Assembly: GCA_902651635.1 (NCBI GenBank)
Contig: CACRSC010000084.1
Span: 1,249,748 to 1,313,747, forward strand
From: Mastigamoeba balamuthi
Lineage: Eukaryota; Evosea; Mastigamoebida; Mastigamoebidae
DNA: 64,000 nt
Reading direction: 5' to 3'
Shown here: positions 33,730-43,820 of the stretch, piece by piece
Layout of the letters: every line of letters starts with the position of its first letter
How positions within the stretch are numbered: the first letter of the stretch is position 1
Position numbers and translations under genes: made by a program
The notes under the pieces: generated by a model
Database searches by the model: none
What the model saw: only the letters and a program-made list of their open reading frames with translations
What the model was told of the DNA's origin: nothing

Positions 33730-35987
33730 TCATTGTTTCCATTCTTCACTGGGGTGCCGGGAGTGCTGCGAACCATCTGTGGGCCAGGGCAGCCCCGATC
33801 GTTGGCCTCGCCAGAGGATCCGCCCTACCCGCTGCTCGGCCAATTCTTCAGCGGGTGGGCTTTCAATGTCCTCAAAGACGTCCATCAGCACTCCCACAAG
33901 CCACAGGTCCCCAGCAGCACTGATGGCCTCCGGGGCGTGGCGCTTCAGAGCGCCTGTGGGCCTCCCCGGCACTGGTGGCGCTCTCGAGGTCGATCAGAAC
34001 CCACTCGCTCGTCACGCACCTGCGCAGCACGTTGGGCCAGCGGATGTCGCAGTGGAAGATGGAGTGCCAGTGCAGCTCCTCAAGTGCCTGCAATACAGCA
34101 CGCGCGGCCTCACGAAGTTCGTCATCAGTTCTCGGGCTCTGCCGGTAGCACGGCAGTTGCACATCCAGGAATAAGCGGTCGAAGTAGGTGCTCCTGATGC
34201 ACGTCCTGACCAGATGCGGGCTACTGACGTCTGCGAGCCTGCTGTAGATGTTGCGGAGCTCGGCTTGGCGGTCCGTGCTGCAGAAAAAGGTCTTCACCCG
34301 CACATGACTCTCCTGGATGGCGAGGGTGATGCGGCTGCTCCTGCTGTTGATAACCCTTCCATCGTAGAGTAGCACTTCTGAGGCCGATTGGCAGAAGCGC
34401 AGGATGTTGATCGCAATCGCCACCCCAGAGCACAAGTTCTGAAGGGAAAGGGGGAATCAACTAATGTGACAGAAGGGGCATACCTTGAAAGCACTGAAGT
34501 GGATCGGGGCACCGAGCTTGAACAGCCGCACGCTGGAGCGCTTGTTGGAGGGCACTTCGGCAGGGGTGACGATACGAAGGGGGTCGATGACCGAGGGGTC
34601 CACTACCGCAGCATGCTGCAGGGACTTGTTGTTTCCGTATGCACCAAGACGGAACCACAGGGGGCCCCACAACTGGGCGCAAAAATTGAACTCGGCCAAG
34701 AGATCATTGCGAGAACTCCCCATCGACTCGCCGTCACAGACGCAATCACCGGACGCCTTGAATTCCGCTGCGCATTACTTAGGTGCAACGAAATCCAGGT
34801 GGCGCATACCGCTGAGACAGGGATCCCCTTCACAAAAATCGAACAGTCTGGAAAACGTGATCCAGAGCTCTCTGGTTGATGCTCTGGTCCTGGTCTTCGG
34901 AGGTGAAGTGGAGTGCGAACAGGGGCAACTGTACAAAGAACTCCCTCCACAAGGTCACAAAGACCTCGTGGTGGCCAAACTGCTCTGCCATCTCTGTCCC
35001 CTCAGCCAAGGATCTGCACAGCAGCATGTCACAACGGCGGCCAGGCTGTAGGTGCGTTGTGGCCTTGTGTGGCACGTCACGTACAATGTCTGTGCCCAGA
35101 TGAACAGCCTCATGCTCAGCGTGCTGACCCACTGGGGGTGCTCGCGGTCCAGCCAGTCAGGTAACTCTATCCCGGGCATCTCGAACGTCTGCCTGCCCAC
35201 CGGGATCTTCACTGGTGGCAGTGCGTTCATAACACCCTTGAGCTGCCGGTGCCACGCCTCAAACTCCTCTGCAGTCGTGGGCATCGCGAGCAGTGCTCCG
35301 AAGACCTCATCGTTGAGTGGTTGCACCAGTGCCGAGTTTATCTCCCGCGTGATGTTGCTCTGCTCTGCTCCAAGTGGTCAGTGCAGTCGGAGCATCCCCC
35401 GTGACTGTTCGCTGACCTGGCGCAGGAGCGGGTGCTGGCCAGGCTAAGTACAACTGCATGTGTCAGAGGAAAAGGCGACAACGCTTCAAAAAAACAAATC
35501 ACCCCGACCAGAACCTCGGTGGACCACGGGGGCCCGTATGTGGACGAGGATGACGTAGCTGCCGGTCTTCCCCTTTCTGACTGCTTCGAGCGTCTGGAAG
35601 AAGCCGTCGTCGAGGTTTGCTCCCACATCGAGCACGCCGTTGGGGCCGGCGGCGTAGCGGCGCATGAACCCCGGCATCTGGCTCTCAGCACCGCCCGGAA
35701 GGACCAGCGAGACGTTGCTCTGCGACGCACTGATCTTAAGCTCAGCGACAACGACGCGCTTGAGGTCGCCGCCGTCGGCGACTTCCAGCCTGAGCTCGTT
35801 GCCACCGTCGCAGCTCATCTTGATGGGGTTGGCCCCAGGCTCATCGATCGTTACGAACACCTGGTGCTGCTGCACAAAGGGCGGTGTCAGTGGCGCCCAG
35901 AGACGCGGCGGAGTAGTACCGGCATCCCTTTACTCCAGCACCCTCCAAAATCAACTGAACGAAAGATATCTGGCTTGCTGCAGGCAT
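33730..35987 (-). pseudogene. Crinkler-like nuclease-kinase gene with in-frame stop
   Basis: Readable exons: 35987-35934, 35869 to about 35560, about 35360-35085, 35013-34834, 34811-34484, 34438-33973, 33953-33730. The N-terminus (ISFVQLILEG, then HQVFVTIDEPGANPIKM) resembles the ubiquitin-like Crinkler header. The middle (FEMPGIELPDW, RLFIWAQTL) leads to a restriction-nuclease-like D...ExK block, RHLDFV then AAEFKAS. The C-terminal half is a kinase fold: VRVK lysine, catalytic loop HCDIRWPNV, LIDLES in the DFG position, then HAPEA and GDLWLVGVLM. A TAA at 34775-34777 lies in frame between the nuclease D and ExK. Two junctions need 22-nt and 19-nt introns. It may be a pseudogene, or the stop may be an assembly error. 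The domain calls are by eye; the family is moderately supported. Confidence 0.6.
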
Positions 35988-36725
35988 AGCGATTCCCTGC
36001 TCTTCGATGCTTATGAACACCAGTTGGTATGCCCCCGAATACATATCCCGTGTGGTGTCGTTTTGATATGGTCAGCCCTTGCCGAATTTAATCGATTTCG
36101 AATCGGTAAATGACTCTCGGGCCTCATCTGGTGCCTTGGCGACAGTTGCACTGCCCAATATCCGTCACAGTAACATCCCAGGTTACTAGCAAGGACTCAC
36201 GCACGACAAGCACGAGCAAGGGTCCATCCGAAAGGTCCGCATAGGGGAATAGACCACCCGTCGTGCAAGAGGCGCCCCAGACGCCATACAGAAACCGTTG
36301 GCGTGGGCTTGCCGACCCCGCAGGAGCAGCCACGGGAGCCTGTGTCAACTGCGGTCGAGCTGCGCCAGGGGGCTTCCTGTCTAGACCTCGTTGGTGGGGC
36401 GCCAGAGAAGGGGCCTCCCCGTGACAACGTGGACACGCCCTGGCCTGCCAAGTAGGTGCCGTGATGACCCGTGGCATCGCATACGAGCTGTGGGGGCGAC
36501 ACACAAGCTTGGGACTCACTGCCTCTGTCGCCTCGATCCTCACGGGGCACTACGGGTAATCATCTTCAGAACGTATACAATGAGGATCTCTGTGCGAGAA
36601 TCTTGAGAATGGAAACGGAAGTCTATGCATTTTTATGTGCGCCCACCCTTTCCCGCACCTTCCGTCCATAAATAGCTGGCAGAACGCTGGTTTTCTGTTC
36701 AGATAAAAACTCAAAGAGCAGAAGT
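35988..36725. other. Divergent intergenic region
   Basis: Lies between the Crinkler-like start and the four-helix membrane gene. It contains a TATA-like CATAAATAG about 58 bp upstream of the ATG at 36726. No gene is supported within it. Confidence 0.4.
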
Positions 36726-37380
36726 ATGGACGCACGGGTTATTATTTCGGGGCTTGGAATCGCGAGGGTCGTGCTCCTCGTTCTCGCAGTCCCCGCGGTG
36801 GTGTGGCAGCGCGTCATCTTCCGCCAGCCCTCGCACAGCGTGGGCAGCGTGTGCCACGACGACTACGGGATGTTCTGGAGCTCTGGCGAGGCGACCATCC
36901 CTTTCTGCATCGTCTACGCGACTCTCTGCGCTGCGGCCTCTGCCCTCTCATTCGTCGCGGCGCACAGGACCTCCAAGTGGAGCAGCCTCACCAGTACGAC
37001 GCACCACCTCTTTTCCCGACAGCTGACCACCCCGGGTTCTTTTTGCAGAGAGGAGAGTGTATCTCTGCGCACAGGCTTCTCTATCCGTCGGGTCTGCAGG
37101 GCTCTGCATACTGTCGATTGCTCTCTGGTGTCTGATCAGAGGAGAGGGGAACCCGAAGAGGCACTGCGATGCATCGCACTCCATGGCACCGTGGGCGAGT
37201 AGCTCCATCGTTAACGTTTCCTCTGCTCTGTGCGCTATGGTTGGCGCTCTACTGGTGGCGAGCATTGCCAGCTTTGGGGCACTGCCGATGGCCAAGGAGG
37301 TGATCACCCTGTCCCCGATTGGTTCGTCCATCCCCATTCAGCTGGAGAATCAGAACGCCAGTGGCAGCCCCAGCCCCTGA
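36726..37380 (+). CDS. Four-helix membrane protein
   Basis: Two exons, 36726-36993 and 37049-37380, joined at a phase-1 GT-AG intron to give 199 aa. Four hydrophobic segments are visible: residues about 6-24 (IISGLGIARVVLLVLAV), about 58-76 (IPFCIVYATLCAAASALSF), about 98-120 (SVGSAGLCILSIALW) and about 145-165 (ALCAMVGALLVASIASFG). The first loop has a single Cys; the C-terminus is polar. The topology resembles tetraspan proteins (tetraspanin/claudin-like) but I see no CCG or W-GLW-C-C signature, so the family is unassigned. Confidence 0.7.
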
Positions 37381-37789
37381 CTGGAACATGCAACTCTGCA
37401 ACTCTGCATCAAACAACACACAAACGAGGAATCAGAATAAATCTGTCAGAGTGCTTCACCCTGTGTATGCTGAGAGTGGTTCGCTGTCGAGCAGTGCCCA
37501 CCACCAAGCCACACGTACAATTCATGTCACCGGACAGCAGGACCAACAATCAAACAGTGAAATTGAAGGCCGTTGAGAGTATTTGGATTATGATTCTATT
37601 TGTGAGCGCGTTAAATCGTTCTCGGCTGGCCAGCCCCCGTGCCTCCCGGCATCGCATGGCTCGGCTTGCATGCCCCACTGTTCTTTTCCTATGGCGATGG
37701 TGTGCTGCCTCGGCTTCGTGTAGGGTCCGGCAGGTAGATGATTCTATTTAGGACGGGCCCGAACCTGCGGGAGGGGACAGAGAAGGGGG

Positions 37790-37890
37790 CAGGGAAGAGA
37801 GAGAGAGCGAAAGAGAGTGGATAGAGTGGAGAGAGAGATGAGAGACGAGAGATGAGAAAGAAGAGGGAAGAGGGAAGGGGAAGGGGAGAG
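37790..37890. repeat. GA-rich simple sequence
   Basis: Polypurine tract built from GAGAGA, GATGAGA and GGGAAG units, about 100 bp, just before the repeat-bearing GC-rich spacer. Confidence 0.8.
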
Positions 37891-38198
37891 GGATGCGAGA
37901 GGCGGTGAGTGAACTGCACGAAACACCGCGCGTGAACTGCGCCCCCCGTCCCCCGATCAGTGCGTCATCAGCGGAGCAAAGGGGGGCAGGACTGTTCGCC
38001 CAGGTCTGCCTCTACGCGAGCCTGAGGTCCCGTGGTACCCCGGTTACCCGAGGGTCGCGCGTCGCCAGCAGCCGAGGGGTACTGCTGAGCCCCACCCGCC
38101 GGCCCCGCCAGTCTGCCCGTGAAGGGAAGGATGGGGGGGCGAGCACACTCCCCTGCCCCACCAAGCCCGCTGCGTCATGGGACAGGGAAGGACTACAG

Positions 38199-38396
38199 GA
38201 CCGTTCGGCCGACGCACTCTCCACACGGACACCGGGGGAGACGGGACCGTTCGGCCGACGCCCGACCTCTTCACGGTACGCGTACCGACGCAATACCGCG
38301 CGTCCTCAGCCAGAACGAAGGAGTACTGCAGAGCCCCGCTCCCCAAGTGCGCCGTGCTTCGACGAGCACGAAGACTGTACTGCAGAGCCCCGCTCC
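38199..38396. repeat. Two pairs of short direct repeats
   Basis: GACCGTTCGGCCGACGC occurs at 38199-38215 and again at 38245-38261. TACTGCAGAGCCCCGCTCC occurs at 38324-38342 and again at 38378-38396. The copies are exact over 17 and 19 bases; the intervening sequence differs. Confidence 0.8.
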
Positions 38397-39250
38397 TCCG
38401 GTCGAGCCCTCGACAGCAGCCAGGAAAGACAGGGGAGACTGCAACGCCCCGACAACTCACCCCCGCCTCTCTTCGCAGTGCGTCTGTTGTTGACGCACCT
38501 CTGTTGTAGTTGTAGGGTCCATCAACGTCTAGGTGCACGCACAGGGCGCGGCGGGCTTTCTGAGTGCAAGTAAATTGTTACAAACCGAAAGATGAGCCCG
38601 CCTTGAAAGGGCCACGGGTTGAGGGCGCACGCAGTCAGATGCACGAGCACGTCTTGTTCCGGGAACAGTGCGGCTTGCGGAGTCGGCGGCGGCAGTGGTA
38701 GAGAGGTTCTGCGAGAGTAGAACAATGTGATGAGGCGCAGCAATAAGATGAATGAGGTCCTTGAAGTGAGGGAAGAGTGAGTCTCCACGTCATAGGCACC
38801 GGCGGCAAGAAGGTTCACTCCCCTGAACTTCCCTTGAGGGCTGCGGACCGTCGTGGAAGAGAATGAGGCTCCCTGGAATATCAAGTGAAATGCTGCCGAA
38901 ACAGAGCTATCGGGGCTCTCGCGTAGCCGGCGCCACTCGGCACCACCAAGCAGTGCTCGAAGCAGCTTGTCTGACGCGCGTTCAGCCCTCGAGGCTGTAA
39001 TTCTGCACACGATAAGGAGTTTCGACTTACGGGGTTTTTGCCGCGATACGTTCTCGGCCCCCGACAAGATTCTGAGAAAGGAGAGCGCTCTCGGCGACTC
39101 GTACCGCACCATGACACTAAAGACCAGAAGTGCAAGCGATGGCCTCAGGCTTCGTCGTTTCGTGGCTTTCCTCCGGAATCGAAAACGTCAAAAGCTCCCA
39201 GAGCGGAGGAAAAGCCCTACCGACAACGCGTACAATTGATACGGTCTCCG

Positions 39251-41682
39251 TCATTGCGTTTTCTGCCAGAAGCGCGCCCACTGGTCGTAGGCGGCAGCGT
39301 AGTGCTCGCTCTCGAGGAACGCCGGGGGCGGCGCCAGCCTGTGCCCGACGGCGTGCTCGAGGAACGAGAGCGTCTTGACGTCCCTGGCGTCGGTGGCCAG
39401 CGCCACCAGCTTGGCCGCGTCCCACCTGTGCATCTCCAGGACCCTCCAGACGGCCGCCTTGCCGCGGCCCTGCACGTACGAGAGCGCCCCGTAGGCGGCC
39501 TCGAGCGTCGACAGATGCGCCCCAACCTCGGGCCCGAGCAGCCACGCCAGCACGGGCTCGAACTCAGCCGACGCGGCGACCGCGCCCCGCAGCACGGCGG
39601 CCAGCATCCGCTCCCTGAGGCGCGGCTCGTTGCCGTGGCGCTCGACGTGCCGCGCCCACAGGAAGCGCAGCACCGCGAGGCGCGCGTAGTCCCGCTTGCA
39701 GGCCTCGAGCAGCAGCGCCTCCTGGTCGCTCTCGCCCGCGATGGGGAACGTGTCCAGCGCCCACGCGGCGTCCTCGACGCGCTCGGCGCCGCAGAGGGCG
39801 AGCAGTCGCGACTCGTTGAAGCCCGAGTCGCGCCACAGCGGCCTGGGGTACTCCCACGCGCCCCCGACGGCCTCGAGGAGGCGCACGCTGTCGCGGTAGC
39901 CGTGCCGCACGCACATGTTCGTCGCGCCGAACCAGCGCAGCGGCGGCATGCGCGGGGCCCCGGGGGCTGCGTAAGCCCGCGCGAGGGCGTGGAGGAGGAA
40001 CCCGCGCACGGCGCTGCTGGCGAGCTGCGGCAGCGCGCAGAGCTCGTAGACCTCCTTCCACAGGCCGCGCTTGGCCACGGGGTTCGCGCACGCGCCCAGC
40101 GCCTCCTCGGCGCCCGCCAGGTCGCCTGCGAGGGCCCGCGCGAGCATCGAGCGCAGCAGGCAGAGGTCCCTGTCGGCGCACTGGCACCACTCGCTCGCGG
40201 GGTGCGAGGCGAAGGCGCGCTCGGCCCACTCGGCGGCCTCCGGGGTCCCCGCGCGCTCGAGGGCCGCGAGCCCGCAGCCCCGGTGCTCGGCGCAGCGCGG
40301 CCGGGCGACGACGAGCTCGTCGAACGCCGACTCGAGGCTGCGGAGCAGCGGATCCGGCAGCCAGTCCTCGGGCCCGAACGCCCTGTCGAGCAGCGCCGCG
40401 TAGGCCCTCGCGGCGTCCCTCTTGGCGACGGCCGAGCGGCCCCGTCCGCTCCCGAGCCACGCGAGCTGCCGCCGCCAGAACTCGCGCTCGCGTGCGGGGC
40501 GCTGGCAGCACGAGACGAGGGCCAGCGCCACGTCGGCGCTGCCGCGCTGGGCGGCCACGTGGGCGGCGCCGAGCACAGAGGCGTCGCCGGGGGCCAGCGA
40601 CGACGCCAGCACGGCGACGGCGTCGGCCGAGCAGCCCGAGAGCACGCAGAGGCGCAGGAGGCTTCCGGAGCGCCTGCGGTGCTCGGCGGGGCTCAGGGGC
40701 CCGACGGAGCAGAGCGCGCAGAGGCTCAGCAGGGCGTCGGCGTCGCCGTTGGCGCAGGCGACGGCCAGCGGCGACGGCGGGCGCAGGACAGAGGCCGCGT
40801 CGGCGTGCAGCAGCGTCCCCGCGAGCTCGACCGAGCTCGAGCCGCACGCAGCAGCGAAGCTCAGCACGCGCGAGACGAACTTGCGGCCTGCGCCGGGGGA
40901 GAGGTGAGGGGACTATGCGAGCGAAGACCCCCGGGGGAAACAAAACAAGCGGGCGCAGACGAATCAATTGTCGGGTCTAAGCGCAAATAGCACTTGCAGC
41001 AAGCGCGGCCCGGTGGTAGCCCCAGCGAGGAGCAGCAGCAGCTCAGAGAGCCGGCACTTGACCGAGAAGCGCAGTGGACCCCAGCACATCAAATCAATTG
41101 ACTTGGCCGCCACTGCGTTTCAGCCCGCACGGCAGTCGCGCAGCTGTGCGGTGGCGGCAGTGCCTCCCAGACGAGGGCGCAGAAGCACACGTCGTACACC
41201 AGCAGCGCGGCCAATACTCGCAGCTGCCCGGCAGGCGCTGGCGGGCCGCGCAGGTGCGGTATTTTTGTTTGGCACCCAGCGGGAAAGTGGAGAGGCGTAC
41301 GGAGGCGGCGGGCAGACGGAGGGCAGAGGGCGAGCGCAGCCTCGCGGGCGCAGCAGGGCAGCACCGGGGGCGTCAGGCACGCGCACAGGGCGATCTCCAG
41401 GCGCCGCCGCCTGTCCTCGCGCGCCCTCGCGAGCTGCAGGCGCTGCAGGGGCCTTTCCAGCTGCTGCTGGGGCTGAGACTGAGGCTGAGGCTGGGGCTGA
41501 GGCTGCGGAGGGGACTGCGAGGGGGCTGAGGGCGGGGGCAGCGAGCAGCGCAGCGCGTGGGCAAGGCAGAGAGGGCGCAGCGCCCGGCAGGACTCGCCCA
41601 GGGCGAGTGCGGGGCGGGGGCCCAGCAGCGGCAGGACGTGCTGCTGGAGCTCCCAGGCGGTGGAGAGCGTCCTCTCCGCCAT
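39251..41682 (-). CDS. Ankyrin-like protein, exon structure partly resolved
   Basis: The large 3' exon runs from about 40890 to 39251 and encodes roughly 540 aa of helical, Ala/Leu/Cys-rich repeats with ankyrin-like pairs (SPLAVACANGDADAL, AAHVAAQRGSADVAL, CKRDYARLAVLRFLW). It needs an upstream exon because its frame has a stop shortly before and no ATG. The likely first exon starts at 41682 (MAERTLSTAWELQQHVLPLL), an F-box-like Leu/Cys pattern followed by a Gln/Pro/Ser-rich linker of SQPQ units. A short open stretch at about 41090-40985 (CWGPLRFSVKCRLSELLLLL) may be an exon or the end of a separate gene. I could not fix the junctions between 41,400 and 40,870. Confidence 0.55.
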
Positions 41683-41893
41683 CGTTGCGGACCGGGCGTT
41701 TTTCGAGTGAACAAATCTGGATTCTTCTATCTCGGCGTAATGCTTACGTCCGTTGATACGCAGAGATAGACAAATCTATCTTGGACGCCTCCACGGTCAG
41801 ACTGACGTTGTGCATCTTGATGTCCGGGCCCGAGATCCGCTCCCACCTGCTGCGCCGGCTGTGGCCAGCACTGTGCAGCACATCATCCAACTG

Positions 41894-41947
41894 CCGAGGT
41901 GCTGGGTGTCCTCGGGGACACCGAGGTGCTGGGTGTCCTCGGGGACA
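41894..41947. repeat. 27-bp tandem duplication
   Basis: A 27-bp unit beginning CCGAGGTGCTGGGTG and ending GGGGACA is present twice head to tail (41894-41920 and 41921-41947), in the intergenic region upstream of the Gln-rich membrane protein. Confidence 0.85.
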
Positions 41948-42429
41948 GCCCCAAGAGGGCTACTTTCAACACAGTCAGGGCTCGCCATACCCAGGGGGTG
42001 CCCCCGGCGATCGACCACCTGCCCAACGGGGGACCCGCAGGCCAGAGAACATTTGGATTCTGATTGGGGCAATTGAATCTGCTGATTGTGGCCCAATTGA
42101 ATGGGGACGCAGAATCCATGCGCGCATGTGTGCGAGGGCTGCACGGGGGGATTTTCAAGCGACGAGAGGCCCACGCGAAGTGCCCTTGACAGAAAAGCGA
42201 ACGGAGCAGAGCGAGCCCGTACAGAGAGCAAGTCTCAGCAGCATCCCCCGCCCAAGACACCACGGAGGAGAGCGTGCCCGCAGCGATACGCCACCCCCGC
42301 GATTCATACGGACGGACTCACCGCGGGAAATCTGCGAGAGCCAAGGGAGGAGAACAGCTGCTTCGTCAGCACGCAGGAGAGCCACAAAAACACAACAGCA
42401 CCCACAGCCAACAACAGAGGCAGCTGGAG

Positions 42430-43581
42430 ATGGGCGTCAGCCTCGGCATCGGCTTGGCGATCGTCGTCGCCGCGTGCGCCGTGGGGTTCGTGTTCCCCGC
42501 GGCGTTGGTCTTGTGCCTCGTGCTGCTCGTCGCATACGCCTGTGCGCCCCTGTGCCCCCCTTCGCCTTTGCGTGTCCGCGCGAGGCCTCTGTACTGGTCT
42601 TGTAGCCCGTGGTGGGGAAGGGGTACGAGGGGCGCTCTCTGGCCTAGGCTGGGGCTCTACTGCCAGCCACGCCCGCACGAGAGCTGTCAGGCCCCCTGAC
42701 CGCGGTCCCTTTCAGTCGCCCCCCGAGGACGGGTCGTGGCAAAGAACAGCCCGGGACTTCCGACCTCGGGGCGCCCTGTAGAGTAATCCACTTCTGACAA
42801 TCGAGTTGTCTCTGCGGGACAAATCGGAATGACCTTATTTTGGAATTGCCCCTTGTGTTGCACTTGAACGGGCGCGACACTGATACGATGCTCGCAGCCT
42901 GGGCTGTGATCGAGGGCGAGACCCACTTCACGGACGACGTGAAGCGCTTCATCGGGATGCTGACGGGCAGGCCCGGAGCGAACGTCGTGCCGCGCACCGC
43001 GCAGGAGAACTGCAACTGCACGGGCTGCCAGAGCCGCAGGGAGCGCGGGCTGGCGACAAGCACCGCCGTCCACGGCTCGTCCAGGGTCCACCAGCCCGGT
43101 CAGGGGGACGCTGCCTCGAGCGCACAGCCCCTGGCGCCCCAGCCTGCGCAGGACCACGTGCCCCGTCCCGCCGGAGAGCAGGCGCCCTGGACCCCACAGA
43201 GAGCACAGCGTGACATGGGGACGCAGTCGGAGCTTGACGACAAGAAGGCCCAGCTGGCGCCCCGGGAGCCGGACGACCAGTTGACGGCACTGGTGGGACA
43301 GTTAGCCGCAGATGCAGGCAAGCCTGTACCACCTGGCGCTCCAGAGCCAGCAGGTGGCACTGCAGCAGAGCCCCACTGAGCAGACCCGCCAACTGGTTCA
43401 GCTGATGGAGGCGCACCTGCAGCACATGCAGCTGCAGCAGGCCGCCTTGCAAGGCTGGCAGGCAACGCTGCAGCTGCAGGCGACGCTGGCCTCGCAGCAG
43501 CAGCAGCAGACGTCGCTGGCGTCGGCTCCGCAGGCGGCCCAGGCAAGCAACGTCGACGTGGGCGAGGCCATGAAGCTGTGA
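42430..43581 (+). CDS. Single-pass membrane protein with Gln-rich C-terminus
   Basis: Three exons: 42430-42541, 42898-43292 and 43312-43581; 258 aa. Residues about 5-37 form one long hydrophobic stretch (GLAIVVAACAVGFVFPAALV onward), a signal anchor. The following domain (about 40-80) contains THFTDDVKRFIGMLTG and a CNCTGC cluster. The middle is Pro/Ser/Gln-rich and disordered, and the last 90 residues are Gln/Leu-rich helix (HLQHMQLQQAALQ). Intron 1 is long (356 nt) with the common GTGCGC donor. Intron 2 would be only 19 nt; without it the frame is broken at LTAL. An indel, or two separate genes, are the alternatives. Family unknown. Confidence 0.6.
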
Positions 43582-43820
43582 CTGCTCTCTGTGAACGCGC
43601 AAGGTGGCCCCCACGATGAATGCGTGGCACGGGGCATCCTCGTTCTGCACGATCGCCAACGGGCTCAGCTCCTGCTAACGAGGATACAAGAGAAGAATGG
43701 ATGACAACATCTGGCATCGGCCACACGGGTCACTACGTTTCATCACTTAAATTGCTGTTTGTTGGCAGTAGTCACTGCACACCTATGGCCTGTATTAGCA
43801 GTTCGTGAGCAACGACAAGC

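Larger units (their letters stand above)
37381..39250. other. Repeat-bearing intergenic region
   Basis: No convincing gene. A purine-rich GA tract runs from about 37,790 to 37,890. Short direct repeats lie between 38,199 and 38,396. A 196-codon minus-strand frame (39112-38522) ends in hydrophobic and Pro-rich sequence with no domain and is probably spurious. Confidence 0.5.

Noticed and set aside
38522-39112. 196-codon minus-strand frame
   Set aside because: No domain, Pro-rich and hydrophobic runs with an abrupt basic end, and overlap with repeat-bearing spacer; probably chance.
39038-40990. 650-codon plus-strand frame opposite the ankyrin-like gene
   Set aside because: Antisense shadow. 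The opposite strand has the repeat periodicity and ankyrin-like motifs.
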